Source of the DNA: Gonium pectorale
Taxonomy: Eukaryota > Chlorophyta > Chlorophyceae > Chlamydomonadales > Volvocaceae
Length of the DNA: 19,088 bases
Direction: 5' to 3'
Assembly: GCA_001584585.1 (NCBI GenBank)
Contig: LSYV01000315.1
Coordinates: 1 to 19,088 of the forward strand
The notes under the pieces are model-generated. The model did no database searches, was not told the origin of the DNA, and saw only the letters and a program-made list of their open reading frames with translations. The position numbers were made by a program, and so were the translations under genes. Shown in pieces: positions 6,640 through 17,800 of the stretch (its first letter is position 1; each line of letters opens with the position of its first letter).

Positions 6640-9600
6640 TCAGTCGTCCTTCTTGGCCACAAGGACAAAGGCCGTGAGCGCCGCGTAGCCCGCCGCCGCC
6701 TGCGCCGCCAGCAGCGCCCAGCCCAGGCGGCGCAGGCGGGCCTGCGCGTCCACGTCGCGCACGCAGTGCTCGGGAAGCGCCTCGAGCGCCGCCGACAGCG
6801 AGGCGGCGAAGGGGCTGGGCGCGCCCGTACCGCCGTGCGAGTGGAAGAGCTCCATGAAGCGGTTCTGTGCGTGCGTGCGGAGGCGGCAAGTACGGCACGG
6901 TACGTACGGTTGGCACACGCACGTTGTGGATCGATGTATGGGGTGTGCTAGCAACAATCAGCAACAGCAAAGAACAAACCGACGTACGCACGGCGCGAGC
7001 TGCCCTCGTGCATTCGATGACAAGGATTGAAGGACGCGGGTCGCAGCTTTACATGTTCATCACAGCGGGACTCAGAACCAGACATAAGAGTCGCATGCAG
7101 CAGCGCCGCCCTCCTGCTGCTACTTCGCCGGGGAAAAGTGACCCATGGGTCATTGGTCATGTCCATCCCTTTCCCCCGACCACCCCACCGCGACCTCTCC
7201 CGTCGTCCTCCATCCCGACCAACCCATGGGTTATGTTTGCCCGCCTCGCCCAGCCCCACCCCACCCCGCACACCGCACCTCGAAGTGGCGCCGCGCGCTG
7301 GCCTTGCGCGCCTCCACCTTGGTGACGGCGCCGATGCTGGCGGACGCGCCCTCGCCGCCCGCCGCCAGCACGTGCTCGTACGCCTGGGCCGTGTGGCGCT
7401 CGAAGGCAGCCCGTACGGCACCCAGCCCTTGCTTCTCGGTGTGCAGTACGGCGGTGGTCTGCGGGGAGACGTGGCCGGCCGAGCCCTCCAGCAGAGCCTC
7501 CAGGATGATCTGCGTGGGGACGGTTTGGTGACGGTTGGGAGGCGGAAGTTAGATGACGGTTAGCGGTTGGGCGCATGATTACGCAGGGACGGTCTGCAGC
7601 CCGGCAGCCCGCTCGTGGGCTGCTACATCGGCGTGTGTGCGAACGCAACGCAAGGTCCTCCCCCTGCGCTGTCCTCGGACCCACGACCCAGCCTTTCTAC
7701 CCGCCGATTGTGGCAACAGGGCATGGCCCGCCGACGGGGTCTTTGTGACTGCACACCAACCACACACAACCGTGCGCGCAGCCGTACACGCGTACCTCGT
7801 ACTCGTCGTACGACAGATCTCCCGCCGCCTCCTTTTGGTCCAGGTAGCGTATGACGCTGTCCACCGCCTCCAGCCGCCGCTCCACGCCCCACAGCGACTG
7901 CGACAGAGACTCGGTGTCGGCGCCGCCAGCCGTCGCGTTGGCCTGCGCATGAAGCCGCCAGGCAAGGGAGGGAACGGGGCATCGTACGCCACAGCTTCGC
8001 CACCGACGCGGCCCCCGTACACACCGTACGCCGCGAGAGGCGCTCGGTCCGGAGCTGCCGTGGGGGCACAGAACCCGTCTCCACCCCGACAGCCCTGGCT
8101 CGATCGCCCGGCGCAGCAACGCCCTACCGCCCATGGCCACCGCACCCAGCTAACACCAACCCATATAAGGGCCGCCCCACCCACACCCAATCAGGCAATG
8201 TGCAACGCCAGCACTCAACCGCTAATGAGTACACGCACTCTCCGCACTCACAAACCTTTCCACAGATTCCACCGCGCCCAGCCGCTGCCGTCACCGACCC
8301 ACATCCACGGCCGCCACATCCGCCAATGCCGTGCAGCGCGTCCGGCAGCCTCGTGCCAACAACCAACCGCCGATCAACCGCCCCAATCAACCGTGCCCAC
8401 ACGACCCCCCCCCAAACCCCACGGCCCCAGCACGCACCTTGCTCTCTGCGATCTTGGCCTTTAGCGACTCGCCCACCGCCGCCGCGTGGCGCCGCAGCGC
8501 CTGCGCCTTGGACCGCAGGTAGTCCTTGTCCGCCTGCGCCGCGCGCCACACCGCCGAGTGCGCCTCCGCCTGCGCCGACGCCGACTGCTGCACCAGCCCC
8601 AGCATGTCGTCCTGCGAGGGGGGGGCGGGAAGTGGGGGCGGGGGCGGGGCGAAGAAGGGGCGTAGCGGGGGCGGTGTGTAAGACGACGTGCGGCGGTGAG
8701 CTAGCACAGGAGCTAGCAGCGGGCGTGTTGGTATGCTCAGGAGGAAGCAACGTGGCTGCGTGGGCGTGTTGGCTTATCGCTGTGAGCGACCATAGGCACA
8801 CCATGTGCACTTAGCTAGGGGAGGCGCAGGAATACAGGCGCACACACAACCTGCTCTGCTCTGTGCCGCGCACCCACCATCTCATTCATGCGGAAGAACA
8901 GCTGTCAACAATAGTGGCAGGAGGCGGCGGCGGCGAAGCGGCATGGGGCCAGTGGTGACGGCGGGCGGCGGATGATGGAGCGCCGCCGTGTGCCAGGAGG
9001 GGCGGGGCCGGGGGCAGGGCGCGGTGAGGCGGGCGACGAGACGAGCGGCAACCAACCGCAGCCCTACGTCCACCCACCCACCCGCCTGTCCTGGAGCGGG
9101 CACGCAGCATGCCCGCACGTGCGACGCCCGCGCAGTGCAGCCGCCGTCCGCCCCGTCCCGGAGCGACGATTGCAAGCAAGTCCCTTCGTGCCCCAACCCA
9201 TTACTTTCGCCAACGTCCGGGCCCATAACCAAGTCCACACCCCCAGCCCGGACGCAACGGTCACGCACAAGCCTACAACCACGCCCTGACCCCCAACCCA
9301 GGTGCAAGGCGCGCAGGTCTATACCGTCCAGCTCGCCGCCATGCCGAACACATCCCGCGCCCCCGCGATGTCACGTTGCCGCGTCCCCGCCCCCCACCCC
9401 CACGCGCCACCCCACCCCTCGCCTCCTCGGCACCCCCTCCCCTGCTACCTGCCCCCACCTGCGTGATTAGCTCGTCGTGGCGCATGCGGGCGACTCGCTC
9501 CTCGAGGTGCTTCACGCGAGTCATCGCCTCGGCCAGCGCGCAGTGCGTCTGCACGTCGCGGCCCACCTGGCAGGCGGGGAAGGGCAGGGGCAGCGGCGGG

Positions 9601-11553
9601 GGCAGCGCACGTGGGTAAGGGGGGAAGGGGAGGGGGGGGAGGTTTGAAGACGGCTGCGGCAGCCGCAGCGCGCGCGTTGTGGGAGTGGGGAGAAGAGGTT
9701 CGGAGGGTCCGGTACACCGGCAGGGGACGGTCAAAAAGGATCGGCTGCCAACCGTCAGCGGTCAACGGTCAACGGTACATGGTTCCCAGCGCGACAGCCT
9801 GCCTTGTGCACTTCCAGCATGTACAGCAGCTGCCGGCGGCGGCCGCTCCCCAGTCCCAGGCCCCCAGCCCCAACCCCCGCGGCGCATCCGTCGGCCGCAT
9901 CCGACCCCGCTGCTCCGCTCCGCTGCTCCCCGCACCCGGTCCATGAGCTGCAGGCATGCATCTGATGGATGCAAGAACTGCAGGCACTGGCTCCATGGCG
10001 CCCTTCCCCCCAAAGCCCAATCAATCCCCGCCCAATCAATAAGCCCCCGCGGCGCTCGGCCGTTTTCGACCGTGTCCCCGACCCGCACCGTACCGGGCAG
10101 CACCTGGCAGCACCGCGCCGCACCACACCTGGTTCATGAGCTGCAGCGTGGACAGCGCTGTGAGGCCCAGCCCCACCAGCATCAGCGACCGCATCGGCAG
10201 CCAGTCGTGGCCCGCGCACAGCAGGCCCAGCAGGCCCAGCACCGCGCAGCCGGCGCCCAGCAGCTGCGGGTCGGAGAGGGGATGAGTGCGCGTGTGGATC
10301 TGGGGAGCGGGCGCGGGGGTTGTACGTTTGCCATACGGCACGCCGCCCGGCTGGCTACTCACCGTCCCGTGGGTCGCTGCCGGCCCCGCCATGCTCCACG
10401 CGGATGTGGTGGACAGCCAGACGCCCAGGATCTGAGGTGGGCGTACGTGGGGGATGACAAGCGCGCGCCAAGCGGGAGGACCATCCGTACGTATGTTCCC
10501 AAGTCTGAGAGACGGACTTGATTGGCTTGATGGCAGGAACCGGGAAGAAGATATAACCGCAGCGTGACATAAACGGACACGCGTGCTTGGCCCAGGGCGG
10601 CATGTACATGAAGTTATCGTCGGGACAGCCCAACGGCCTGCGCGCCAAATGGACGGCGGGCAGCGGGGCAGGCAACAGCAGGTCTCGACTGGCAGCGAGC
10701 GGCCGACCAACCGGCCGCCGCTCAACCAAACACACCCCGTGTGTACGACACCCCGTACGTACGACCGTGTACATACCAGGAGCACCATGTCGCAGCACTT
10801 GTATGCGGTGTCCCACCTCCGCCGCATCCGCGCGGGAGAAGGCCGGGAGGCGGCGCCTGCGTACGGGCGGGCGGGCGGTCGTGCGGTCAACAGCACACAC
10901 ACGCACACACGCAGACGCGCAGGGACGTGCTGCCTTTGCTCGGCACTGCTTTGGGCACGCCACTTGCATTCCCAGCACACTCACACACGCGCGTACGGTG
11001 GCGCCCACCATAGCACTTCACGGCGCCAGGCAGCCACCGCCCAGCCAGAAGAAGGCACATCGGGGGCTCCCCACGCGTTAATCGCACTCTAGGTTGCCCC
11101 TCCTCGGAATCGCGCCCCGCGCGCGCACCACGCAGTGCGGGTTGTAACCCTCCTGCCCCTGCCCCGCCCCCTCCCCCGCTTTGTCTCCCTACACGCGTGC
11201 AGCACAGCAGGCTGCCTCCCTGCTATGTCTCCGCCGGCCCTCCGATTCTCCAGTGGGGCACCTTTGATTGCGTCCACGGGCAGCAGGTTAGACGCCAGGT
11301 GACGCGCGCTGATCCGCGCGGCGCTGCCGTCGCCCTTGAGCATCGCGGAAGCCAGCGCCGACGCGGCCCTGTGGGGGGAGCGCGAACAGTGCGATGAGCG
11401 AGTGGGGAGGGTGCAAAGGCAGGTGGGAAAACGGGAAAGATGCCGGAGCACGAGGGCAGCGCAGCGCGTTTAGTGTGGACTTACATCATTCGGTTGAGTG
11501 CGAAGAAGGCGTGCTTGGCGGAGAAGGACGACGGCGCTTTGCGCGGTGCTGAG
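6640..11553 (-). CDS. Multi-exon membrane protein with coiled coils, family not recognised (5' end unresolved)
   Basis: Twelve exons join with an unbroken frame on the minus strand: 11553(?)-11485, 11368-11262, 10856-10777, 10431-10363, 10263-10129, 9829-9812, 9566-9459, 8901-8878, 8611-8438, 7942-7796, 7509-7279 and 6864-6640 (TGA at 6640-6642). Every intron is GT-AG. About 438 codons follow the first intron. In order the protein shows SSFSAKHAFFALNRMM, a hydrophobic helix formed across a splice (MVLLILGVWLSTTSAWSMA), two more membrane segments (AVLGLLGLLCAG and LMLVGLGLTALSTLQLM), then about 250 charged, Ala- and Glu-rich helical residues with coiled-coil character, and a C-terminal hydrophobic segment ending FVLVAKKDD. 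Membranes plus coiled coils suggest a structural or tethering role. A KAR5/GEX1/Brambleberry-like nuclear-fusion protein is one weak alternative on architecture only. The N-terminus is missing: the frame stays open to about 11660, but no start or acceptor is clear. Confidence 0.7.
7139..7232. repeat. Two perfect ACCCATGGGT-cored palindromes in one intron
   Basis: TGACCCATGGGTCA at 7139-7152 and AACCCATGGGTT at 7221-7232 share a 10-bp palindromic core and lie 68 bp apart in the last intron (6865-7278) of the membrane-protein gene. They could bind a dimeric regulator or be chance. Confidence 0.5.
8878..8901 (-). other. 24-nt micro-exon of the membrane-protein gene
   Basis: A TTGACAG acceptor and a GTGGGT donor bracket 24 nt encoding LFFRMNEM in phase 0. 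It joins the upstream exon ending DELITQ to the downstream exon starting DDMLGL without breaking frame. Skipping it would also keep frame, so it could be alternatively spliced. Confidence 0.5.
9812..9829 (-). other. 18-nt micro-exon of the membrane-protein gene
   Basis: A CCGGCAG acceptor and a GTGCAC donor bracket 18 nt encoding LLYMLE in phase 0, between the exon ending TLQLMNQ and the exon starting VGRDVQ. The result extends the third hydrophobic helix smoothly, which supports its use. Like the other micro-exon it is frame-neutral if skipped. Confidence 0.5.
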
Positions 11554-12002
11554 CTGCTTAGCAGGCTTGCTGGCTGGCTGCAGGTTTCAAGCTGGGTCCA
11601 TACTTGAAGAAAGGAATGCGATGGCTGACCGGAAGAGTAGAGAATTGCAAAAGGACGGTGCTTTGTATGGCCTCAGCTGTTTGAAATACCTGACTTGTCT
11701 TCTAAGAGTCCCTAAAGATAGGGAAGCACAACACTGGCTTCCAAATGGAGCGCGACCGGCGACCGACCCGCGGGCCGTTTCCGAGGTCCTGCAACCAGCG
11801 CCGTTGAGACGGCGAACCTTGGGGGCAAAGTCGACTGCTCAAAAGTCCCCCGACCACTCTCGCTCCTCGCTACTCTTTGAAAGGCCCAGAAATAACACCG
11901 CAGACGCAGCTGGCGTAATGCGACTCGGCTTAGTCGCAATCAAGTTCTACGTGTGTCTGCGCTGCTTTCGGGGTCGCGGTGTGTTTCTATTCCCACCCCT
12001 GG

Positions 12003-12178
12003 CCTGTCTCGGCCCTTGTAGCGCCCTCTGCCTTGGGCTGAGGCCCATCAGAGGGCCGCCGAGGGGCGCCCTGTCGGAACGGGCTTCGCGCCGGACAGGG
12101 CGGCCGCGAAGGGTTTTGACCGGTAGCAGTCAACACCCCCACCCGCCCCAGCCACCCCTTCGGCCCAGCCGAGACAGG
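12003..12178. repeat. Nested inverted repeats (foldback structure)
   Basis: CCTGTCTCGGC at 12003-12013 is matched exactly by GCCGAGACAGG at 12168-12178. Inside, CGCCCTGTC (12067-12075) pairs with GACAGGGCG (12094-12102). The outer arms enclose about 154 bp with no coding potential. Could be a small foldback element or a structured RNA. Confidence 0.5.
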
Positions 12179-12860
12179 TCGGTCAACCGCCTCCCCCGGC
12201 CCCTTTTACTAGCAAACTTACCGACAGCGGGCATATCTTGCAACATGTAGAATACCTAATAATTGAAGGGTGCTCGCTGGTTCTTTCCTGGGCCGGACCG
12301 CCCACGCCGGGAAACCGGCAAAAATCTGGGCAGGCCCGACCGAACCACATCGCCTGGCACCTAGAAGGCCACCTCCTCGCTGTGACAGCAAGATACTAGG
12401 ACAGCGCCCCCATCCCCACATACACACATCGGAAACCACGGCACTTAACCGGTCGCAACCCCGACCCGACCCCGGCGCCACGACGATTGACCCGCGCCCC
12501 GCGTCGTCCCGCGCGCCCGCTTGAAGTGGCGGCTTGCCCCCGTCACGGTATGAAAATTGCGTGTGCGCGTGCCGGTGGCGGACCGCCGGCCGCCAACGCA
12601 GTCAGGCCGGGCAAGCCGACACACTATAGCAAAGCGGCGACTAGCGGCGGAGGGCGCCGCAGTACGTACGGGGCTGGACAGGGCCGCACCGCCTTAGGCC
12701 ACTGCACCACCGTGCAACATTGCGCTGCCAGGGAAGACACACGAACATACACATACAAACACACACACACCTATACACACACATAGCTGGGTCCTACAAC
12801 GACACCATCACTTTCGCGCTTACGCTCGTCGTATGCGTCGTTCCACTTCAACACACACAG

Positions 12861-12917
12861 GTTGAGGTGGTCTTGCGTTGGGGCGGGTAGCGCCCCTGGC
12901 CAGCGTCGGCCCGGAGA
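12861..12917. repeat. 57-bp dispersed repeat, copy A
   Basis: Matches 13971-14027 at 53 of 57 positions, including an exact block around GGGCGGGTAGCGCCCC. Copy A is preceded by CA repeats and followed by a TGTAA and more CA repeats. The four differences fall outside third positions in the only frame that looked coding, so it is probably not a duplicated exon. Confidence 0.7.
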
Positions 12918-13970
12918 TGTAACACCCCCCTCCACACACACACACGCCTATCGACAACGCATACGTAACGTGCGGGCGCATCTACACACACAGTCCCAGT
13001 CAGCCTGCCATAGGGGGAGATCGTAGCCAGTCATCCGTGTCCACACCTGCCGACTCGGGGACCTGGCCGCGCACCCTGGCCGCACGATGGCTGGGGCTGG
13101 GGCTGGGGAGCGAGGGCTCCAGGCAATCCTGCGCCTCGCGGGATGCGGCCCGATGGTGGAAGTTGGAAACCAACACACCCAGCCCGCCGCTACCAATGAA
13201 CGCGCCTCCTACCGCACGTTATAAGCCCAGCCATGCCAGATGCCACCCGCACACAGCCCTCGCGCCGCCGGCCATGGAGTTGGACTCTTTTGGCCCGTAC
13301 ATGGTGCAGTACTGTGAAGAAGCCATGTACGGCGGGGCACACCGGCCCGCGCAGCAAGGTTGGAGCAGAACGCAACCGCAGATGCAGGACACAAGAACGG
13401 CATGCAACAAAGGCACATCGGGGGTCGTACGATGGCCAAACCCACATGGGCATGACAGTCTGGGAACGTGAGCACTGCCAGGTAGGCCCGACGCGCTTCG
13501 GCGCGTATGGGGGGGACGCTGAGCCCGCCTCGTGATGCATTCGACTTTATTAGTTACGGGGCCACGGCAGGTTCCCCAATCCAGAGCTACGCCGCTAACA
13601 GCATGCGCCAGCCCGCCCTAGCGTGTAGCGGAGATGCCCCACCGGCTGCTCGACTTCACCACCCATAAGCCACAATCCCACAGGCAGTTCTAGCCTCCGG
13701 CCAGGGGGAAGGGGGCCTTTTGCGCTGGCCCAGTGCAGGCACCGGACCGGCGACAGCAGTTTTGCCGGTGCGTACCCGGTCGGTATCGAACGGATTCAGG
13801 GCCGTGTGTGCTCCAACTACTGCAGCAAATGCATGCCGCAGCATCAACTGCCAGCGGCCTGCTGGACGACCATCCCGGTCGCGGGGGAGCCTGACTCGGC
13901 AATCCTCCCCATCACCCACGCACCCCCCCTCCCCCACACACAAGCACACAAACACACCTCGCCTCGCGGC

Positions 13971-14027
13971 GTTGAGATGGTCTCGCGTTTGGGCGGGTAG
14001 CGCCCCAGGCCAGCGTCGGCCCGGAGA
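13971..14027. repeat. 57-bp dispersed repeat, copy B
   Basis: Direct-orientation partner of 12861-12917, about 1.1 kb away, also embedded in CA-rich DNA. The TGTAA that follows copy A is absent here. Confidence 0.7.
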
Positions 14028-14814
14028 CGGAACCATACACCCACACAAACTCGCGCAAACCCACACACATGTCCAGGCGGAGACTCATAACTAACCCACT
14101 CGCGGCGGCGCGACGACCACGGGGGGGGGGGGGTAGAGGGTTGGAAGGGGGAAGGGGGCGAGCGGCGCGACATATAACCGCGCGGGGGAGTGACTCTGCA
14201 AATGCGACCCACCGACGCGGCCGTGGACACAACACCGACATCGTATCTATTTCCAATACCCGACCTCATCCGCAGGTGCAGCCGATGCCCCCGACCCGAC
14301 TCGACTTGCAACACCCGGCCGCCCGCCTGCCCCTCCTGGACTCCCGGGCGCCAGCCCCATCCTGCGGCGCCATCCGCTGCGGTGTCATAATTACTGTCGC
14401 CCGTACCGGGACCGCTGGACCGCTGGGGCGGCGGCGGCAACAAGACCCCCGCACCCTCCTCCTTGTCGATGGCCTCCTCCCGACGCCATCCCCGCCCCCC
14501 CCCCCGTACCCCAACCCTGCAAGACTCTCATCCGTCAGCCTTTGCCCACGGACTGAGTAGCCTCCCACCTGCGCGCTGAGCAGCAGCGGCAGCGGCAGCG
14601 GCAGCGGTGGCGGCAACTGCCCCTTTCCAGCCACCGGCGGACTCACTCACGGCGCACAGCGACGCATGCACTCTGGAAGCGCTGCGAGCGCACACACGCA
14701 GGCGCGCGGGCGGGCCACGTTCACACCACTGCCGGCCCCTAAAAAGCACCTGCTCTGTGCGTACGGCAGGTGTGCTGTACGGCAGCGCATGCACGTGTAC
14801 GGAGGGTCGGTTCG

Positions 14815-17800
14815 TCACTCGTGCTGGACGAGCGACTCGGCCGTAGTGTTTGCGAAAGCGGCAAAGTCGGCGGTGTCGCAGGTGCTCGCCTCCAGGGATG
14901 GTATGGCGGTCCAGAGGTTGCTGGCGCCGTATCCGCCGGCCGAGGCGCCGCCGCGGCCGCCGTCGCTGCCAGCCCCGCCGCCGCTGCCGCTGCCGCGGCC
15001 GCCACCACCGCCGCCGCGGCCACCTGGCGGTGCCTCGGCCGCCAGCCGCATCTGCTGCAGCTCCGCCAGGACGTCCTCAAACGTAGGCCTGAGTCGGGAT
15101 AAAATTGCACTTGGTTTACGTTGCCGTTCAGACCACGCCGGCCCCAAGCACGAACTAACCCCAAAGCCGGGCAAGAGCCGGGGACGGGATACGGGGCGGT
15201 GGGACTCGGTGCGCTGTGCGGTATCAGGGAGTCGCAATCACAGTGTCTTACAGACGACTTGCCCCACACAGCGCATTATTACGCCGAAGCCGAGGGTTGG
15301 TTAGGGCGCGTCCTGTCTACCGCCCTCCCGGGCAACCCGCGCGCTGGGGTACGCGGGTGCGCGGGTGCGGGGGTGCGGAGGGGTAGTGCGGAGGACCGGG
15401 GCCCCGGGGCCCGGGGCGGCAACCACGCAGGGTCGTGTACTCGTGGTTGGGGCGACGTGGGTGTGGGTGTGTTGGGCGGTAGATGTGCAACTTGGGTCCA
15501 CCTGCCATGTGCTTCCATGCGCCGCGTGTCGCTCGGGTCGCCAGAGCGGCCCTGCGCGCCAGCCGGACGCAAACCAGCCGTGCGGCCCAACCTACTGGGG
15601 TACCGGTACTGCCTGGAGGCAACCTGACCGAACGACCCCCTGCCACGGCACCGCGCACCGCACCGCATCACACGGCACGCCCGCGTTTCGCCCGCGGCCC
15701 TCCGCGCCACCCCTCCGCATCACCACTCCACATCCCCGCACATCCGCACCCCCGCACCCCAGCACCCCAGCGCGCGGATTGCCCGGAACCGCGGTCAGGC
15801 CGCGCGCGCCCAGCCTGCACGCGCTCTCTGGCTGGGGCTGGGGCGGGGGGTGGGAGGGGGGTGGCCAGAGGGGAGGGGAGGGAAGGCAAGGGGAGGAGCC
15901 TCAAAAGCAGTCGTCGGCGCCCCACCTCTTGCGCGGGTCGGCCGCCCAGCACCTCTCCGCCAGCGAGCGGTACTCGGGCGGCGTGTGGGGCGGGAAGGTC
16001 GGCCGCAGGCCCCGCACCGCGATCTGGCGGGAATGGGGACAAAAAAAACACGTCACTCACGCAATCAACACGCCGTACACGCCGTACACGGACGCGGTTG
16101 TAGGCAAGGCAGAGGATCAGCGTGCTGCGGGTTTGGGTGCAGCTCCGGAGAGAATGTCACCCCAGAGCTGCACAGCACGCCAGCCGTACATGCCGTACCG
16201 GTTACAGGTTACAGGTTACAGGTTACAGGTTACACGTCCGTCAAAGCCGGGGGGGCCATGGACGAATTGCGAATACTGGGGTGGGGGATATCATACCGGT
16301 ATAATACCGGTACCGTACACCCGCATGATCATGCCTCCACATCCTCCCTCTCTCCCTCCCCAGTCCCCACCCTCCCCCTCTCCCTCCCCACTCCCCACTC
16401 TTGCCCTCCCCAGTCCTCGCCGTGCTCCCGAGTGCAGCACAGCCCGGCCCGGCCCGCGCAGCACCGCCACTAACCTACCCACCCGCCTTGCGCGGCAGCA
16501 GCGTATCCCCCCCCCCCAAAAAAAACAATTCCTGCATACTGAGCAAACCGCGCAGTCGCGTGACGGCTGCTACCCCCCCAGTCCCCACCCCATTGTTGCT
16601 CCCAACACACCGCAGCACCGCCGGCCACCGCCACCGCCACCGCCACCGCCACCAGGCACCAGCCCAACGACCCACCGACCCACCTTGTGCGGCAGCAGCG
16701 CCCGCGGCGCCCCGCGGTAGGCCCTGTCGCCGGTGAACAGCTCGAACATCATGATGCCGAAGGCGTACACGTCCTGGTGCTTGGAGATGTGGCCGTGGAG
16801 CAGCAGCTCGGGCGCCATGTGGGTCAGCGTGCCCTGGCGGCGGCGGGAGGCGGAGGGGGGAGGGGACAGGGGAGGGGACAGGGGAGGATTGCAAGGGCGG
16901 AGTGGATGGGCGGGCGGGCAGGTGCACACAAACACAGCGACGCAGACGTACCGGTATGACACATTTTCACGGTTACCCACTTCCTCTTGAGCGCACCCTG
17001 CCGGGCCGCATGCACCGGCACCGATAGCCCCGGCGCCGACACGGCCCTCCTGAGTCAGGAGTCTTGACGGCGCCGCCTCGCCCACGCACCACAAACTGGC
17101 CCGCCCTCGCACCCAGCCCACACAGCCCCCTTCCTACACCCCGACCCATCACACACACGCGCCCTGCGCCCTGCGCCGTCGCTCGCTTGCCCTCCTCCCG
17201 CCACAACCCCAAACCCAATCCCCACACACGACCGCCGTTACTCCTACTACTGAGTATGCGATTTGGTGTCCGCGATGCGACCCGTTTCCCCTTCATTATG
17301 ACCCCACTCCCCATACACGACCTTGAGCAGCTGTATACTCGCCCACCCAGGTGCCCAGCGCCGCTCTCCGCTCTCCGCGGCCGTCCGCCGCGCCCCCCTC
17401 CCGGCCCCCTCCCCCCGGCCCTGGCCACCCTGGCTAATCGGCGTGCCTCACGCGTCCCGACCCGTTCCCGACTTGTTCCCAACTTCCCTACCCGCCCCCG
17501 GCCCCCTCCCCCCCCCACAGACACGCACGCGCACCTGCGCCGTCAGGGCGGACACGTGCGTCTCCGTGCGGTCGTCCACGTGAGTAGCCAGGCCGAAGTC
17601 GGACACCTGTCGGTGGAGGGATGGAGGGATGGAGGTCCGGGGGTCGGGGCAAGCAAGTGAGCTCTCTAGGTGGGGGTTGAGGAGGAGGCAGCAGAGGCAG
17701 GCAGGCGGCAAGAGGGGACACGCGCGCGCGCACCGCCCCCCGTCAGATGAGAATGCGACCCCAGCTCATGTACTGAGAACGCCTTCCAGCCCGCTCTCCC

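Larger units (their letters stand above)
11554..14814. other. 3.3 kb with no supportable gene
   Basis: This stretch lies upstream of the membrane-protein gene and downstream of the kinase gene, both on the minus strand. It should include the missing 5' exon and promoter of the former and the 3' UTR of the latter. I found no exon with convincing codon bias. It holds nested inverted repeats (12003-12178), CA-rich tracts near 12750-12785, 12930-12955 and 13930-13960, and a duplicated 57-bp block. A homopolymer run of G lies near 14121-14132. Confidence 0.4.

Noticed and set aside
9300..9345. Possible 21-nt extra micro-exon between 8902 and 9458
   Set aside because: An AG and a GT bracket it in frame, but the donor (GTTGGG) is poor, the encoded peptide is unremarkable, and the flanking exons join without it.
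10480..10690. Minus-strand open segment with a protein-like stretch (NFMYMPPWAKHACPFMSRCGYIFF) as an extra exon of the membrane-protein gene
   Set aside because: Its frame does not fit the phase-0 splice sites on either side, and joining the flanking exons directly forms a continuous membrane helix (MVLLILGVWLS).
13274..13370. Plus-strand start of a gene at MELDSFGPYM
   Set aside because: Codon choice (TTG, TCT, TTT, TGT, GAA) is unlike the GC3-rich real exons, and no downstream exon or motif follows.
12861..14027. Duplicated 57-bp block as a pair of homologous exons
   Set aside because: In the most protein-like minus frame the four differences all change amino acids, the opposite of what selection on a protein would give.
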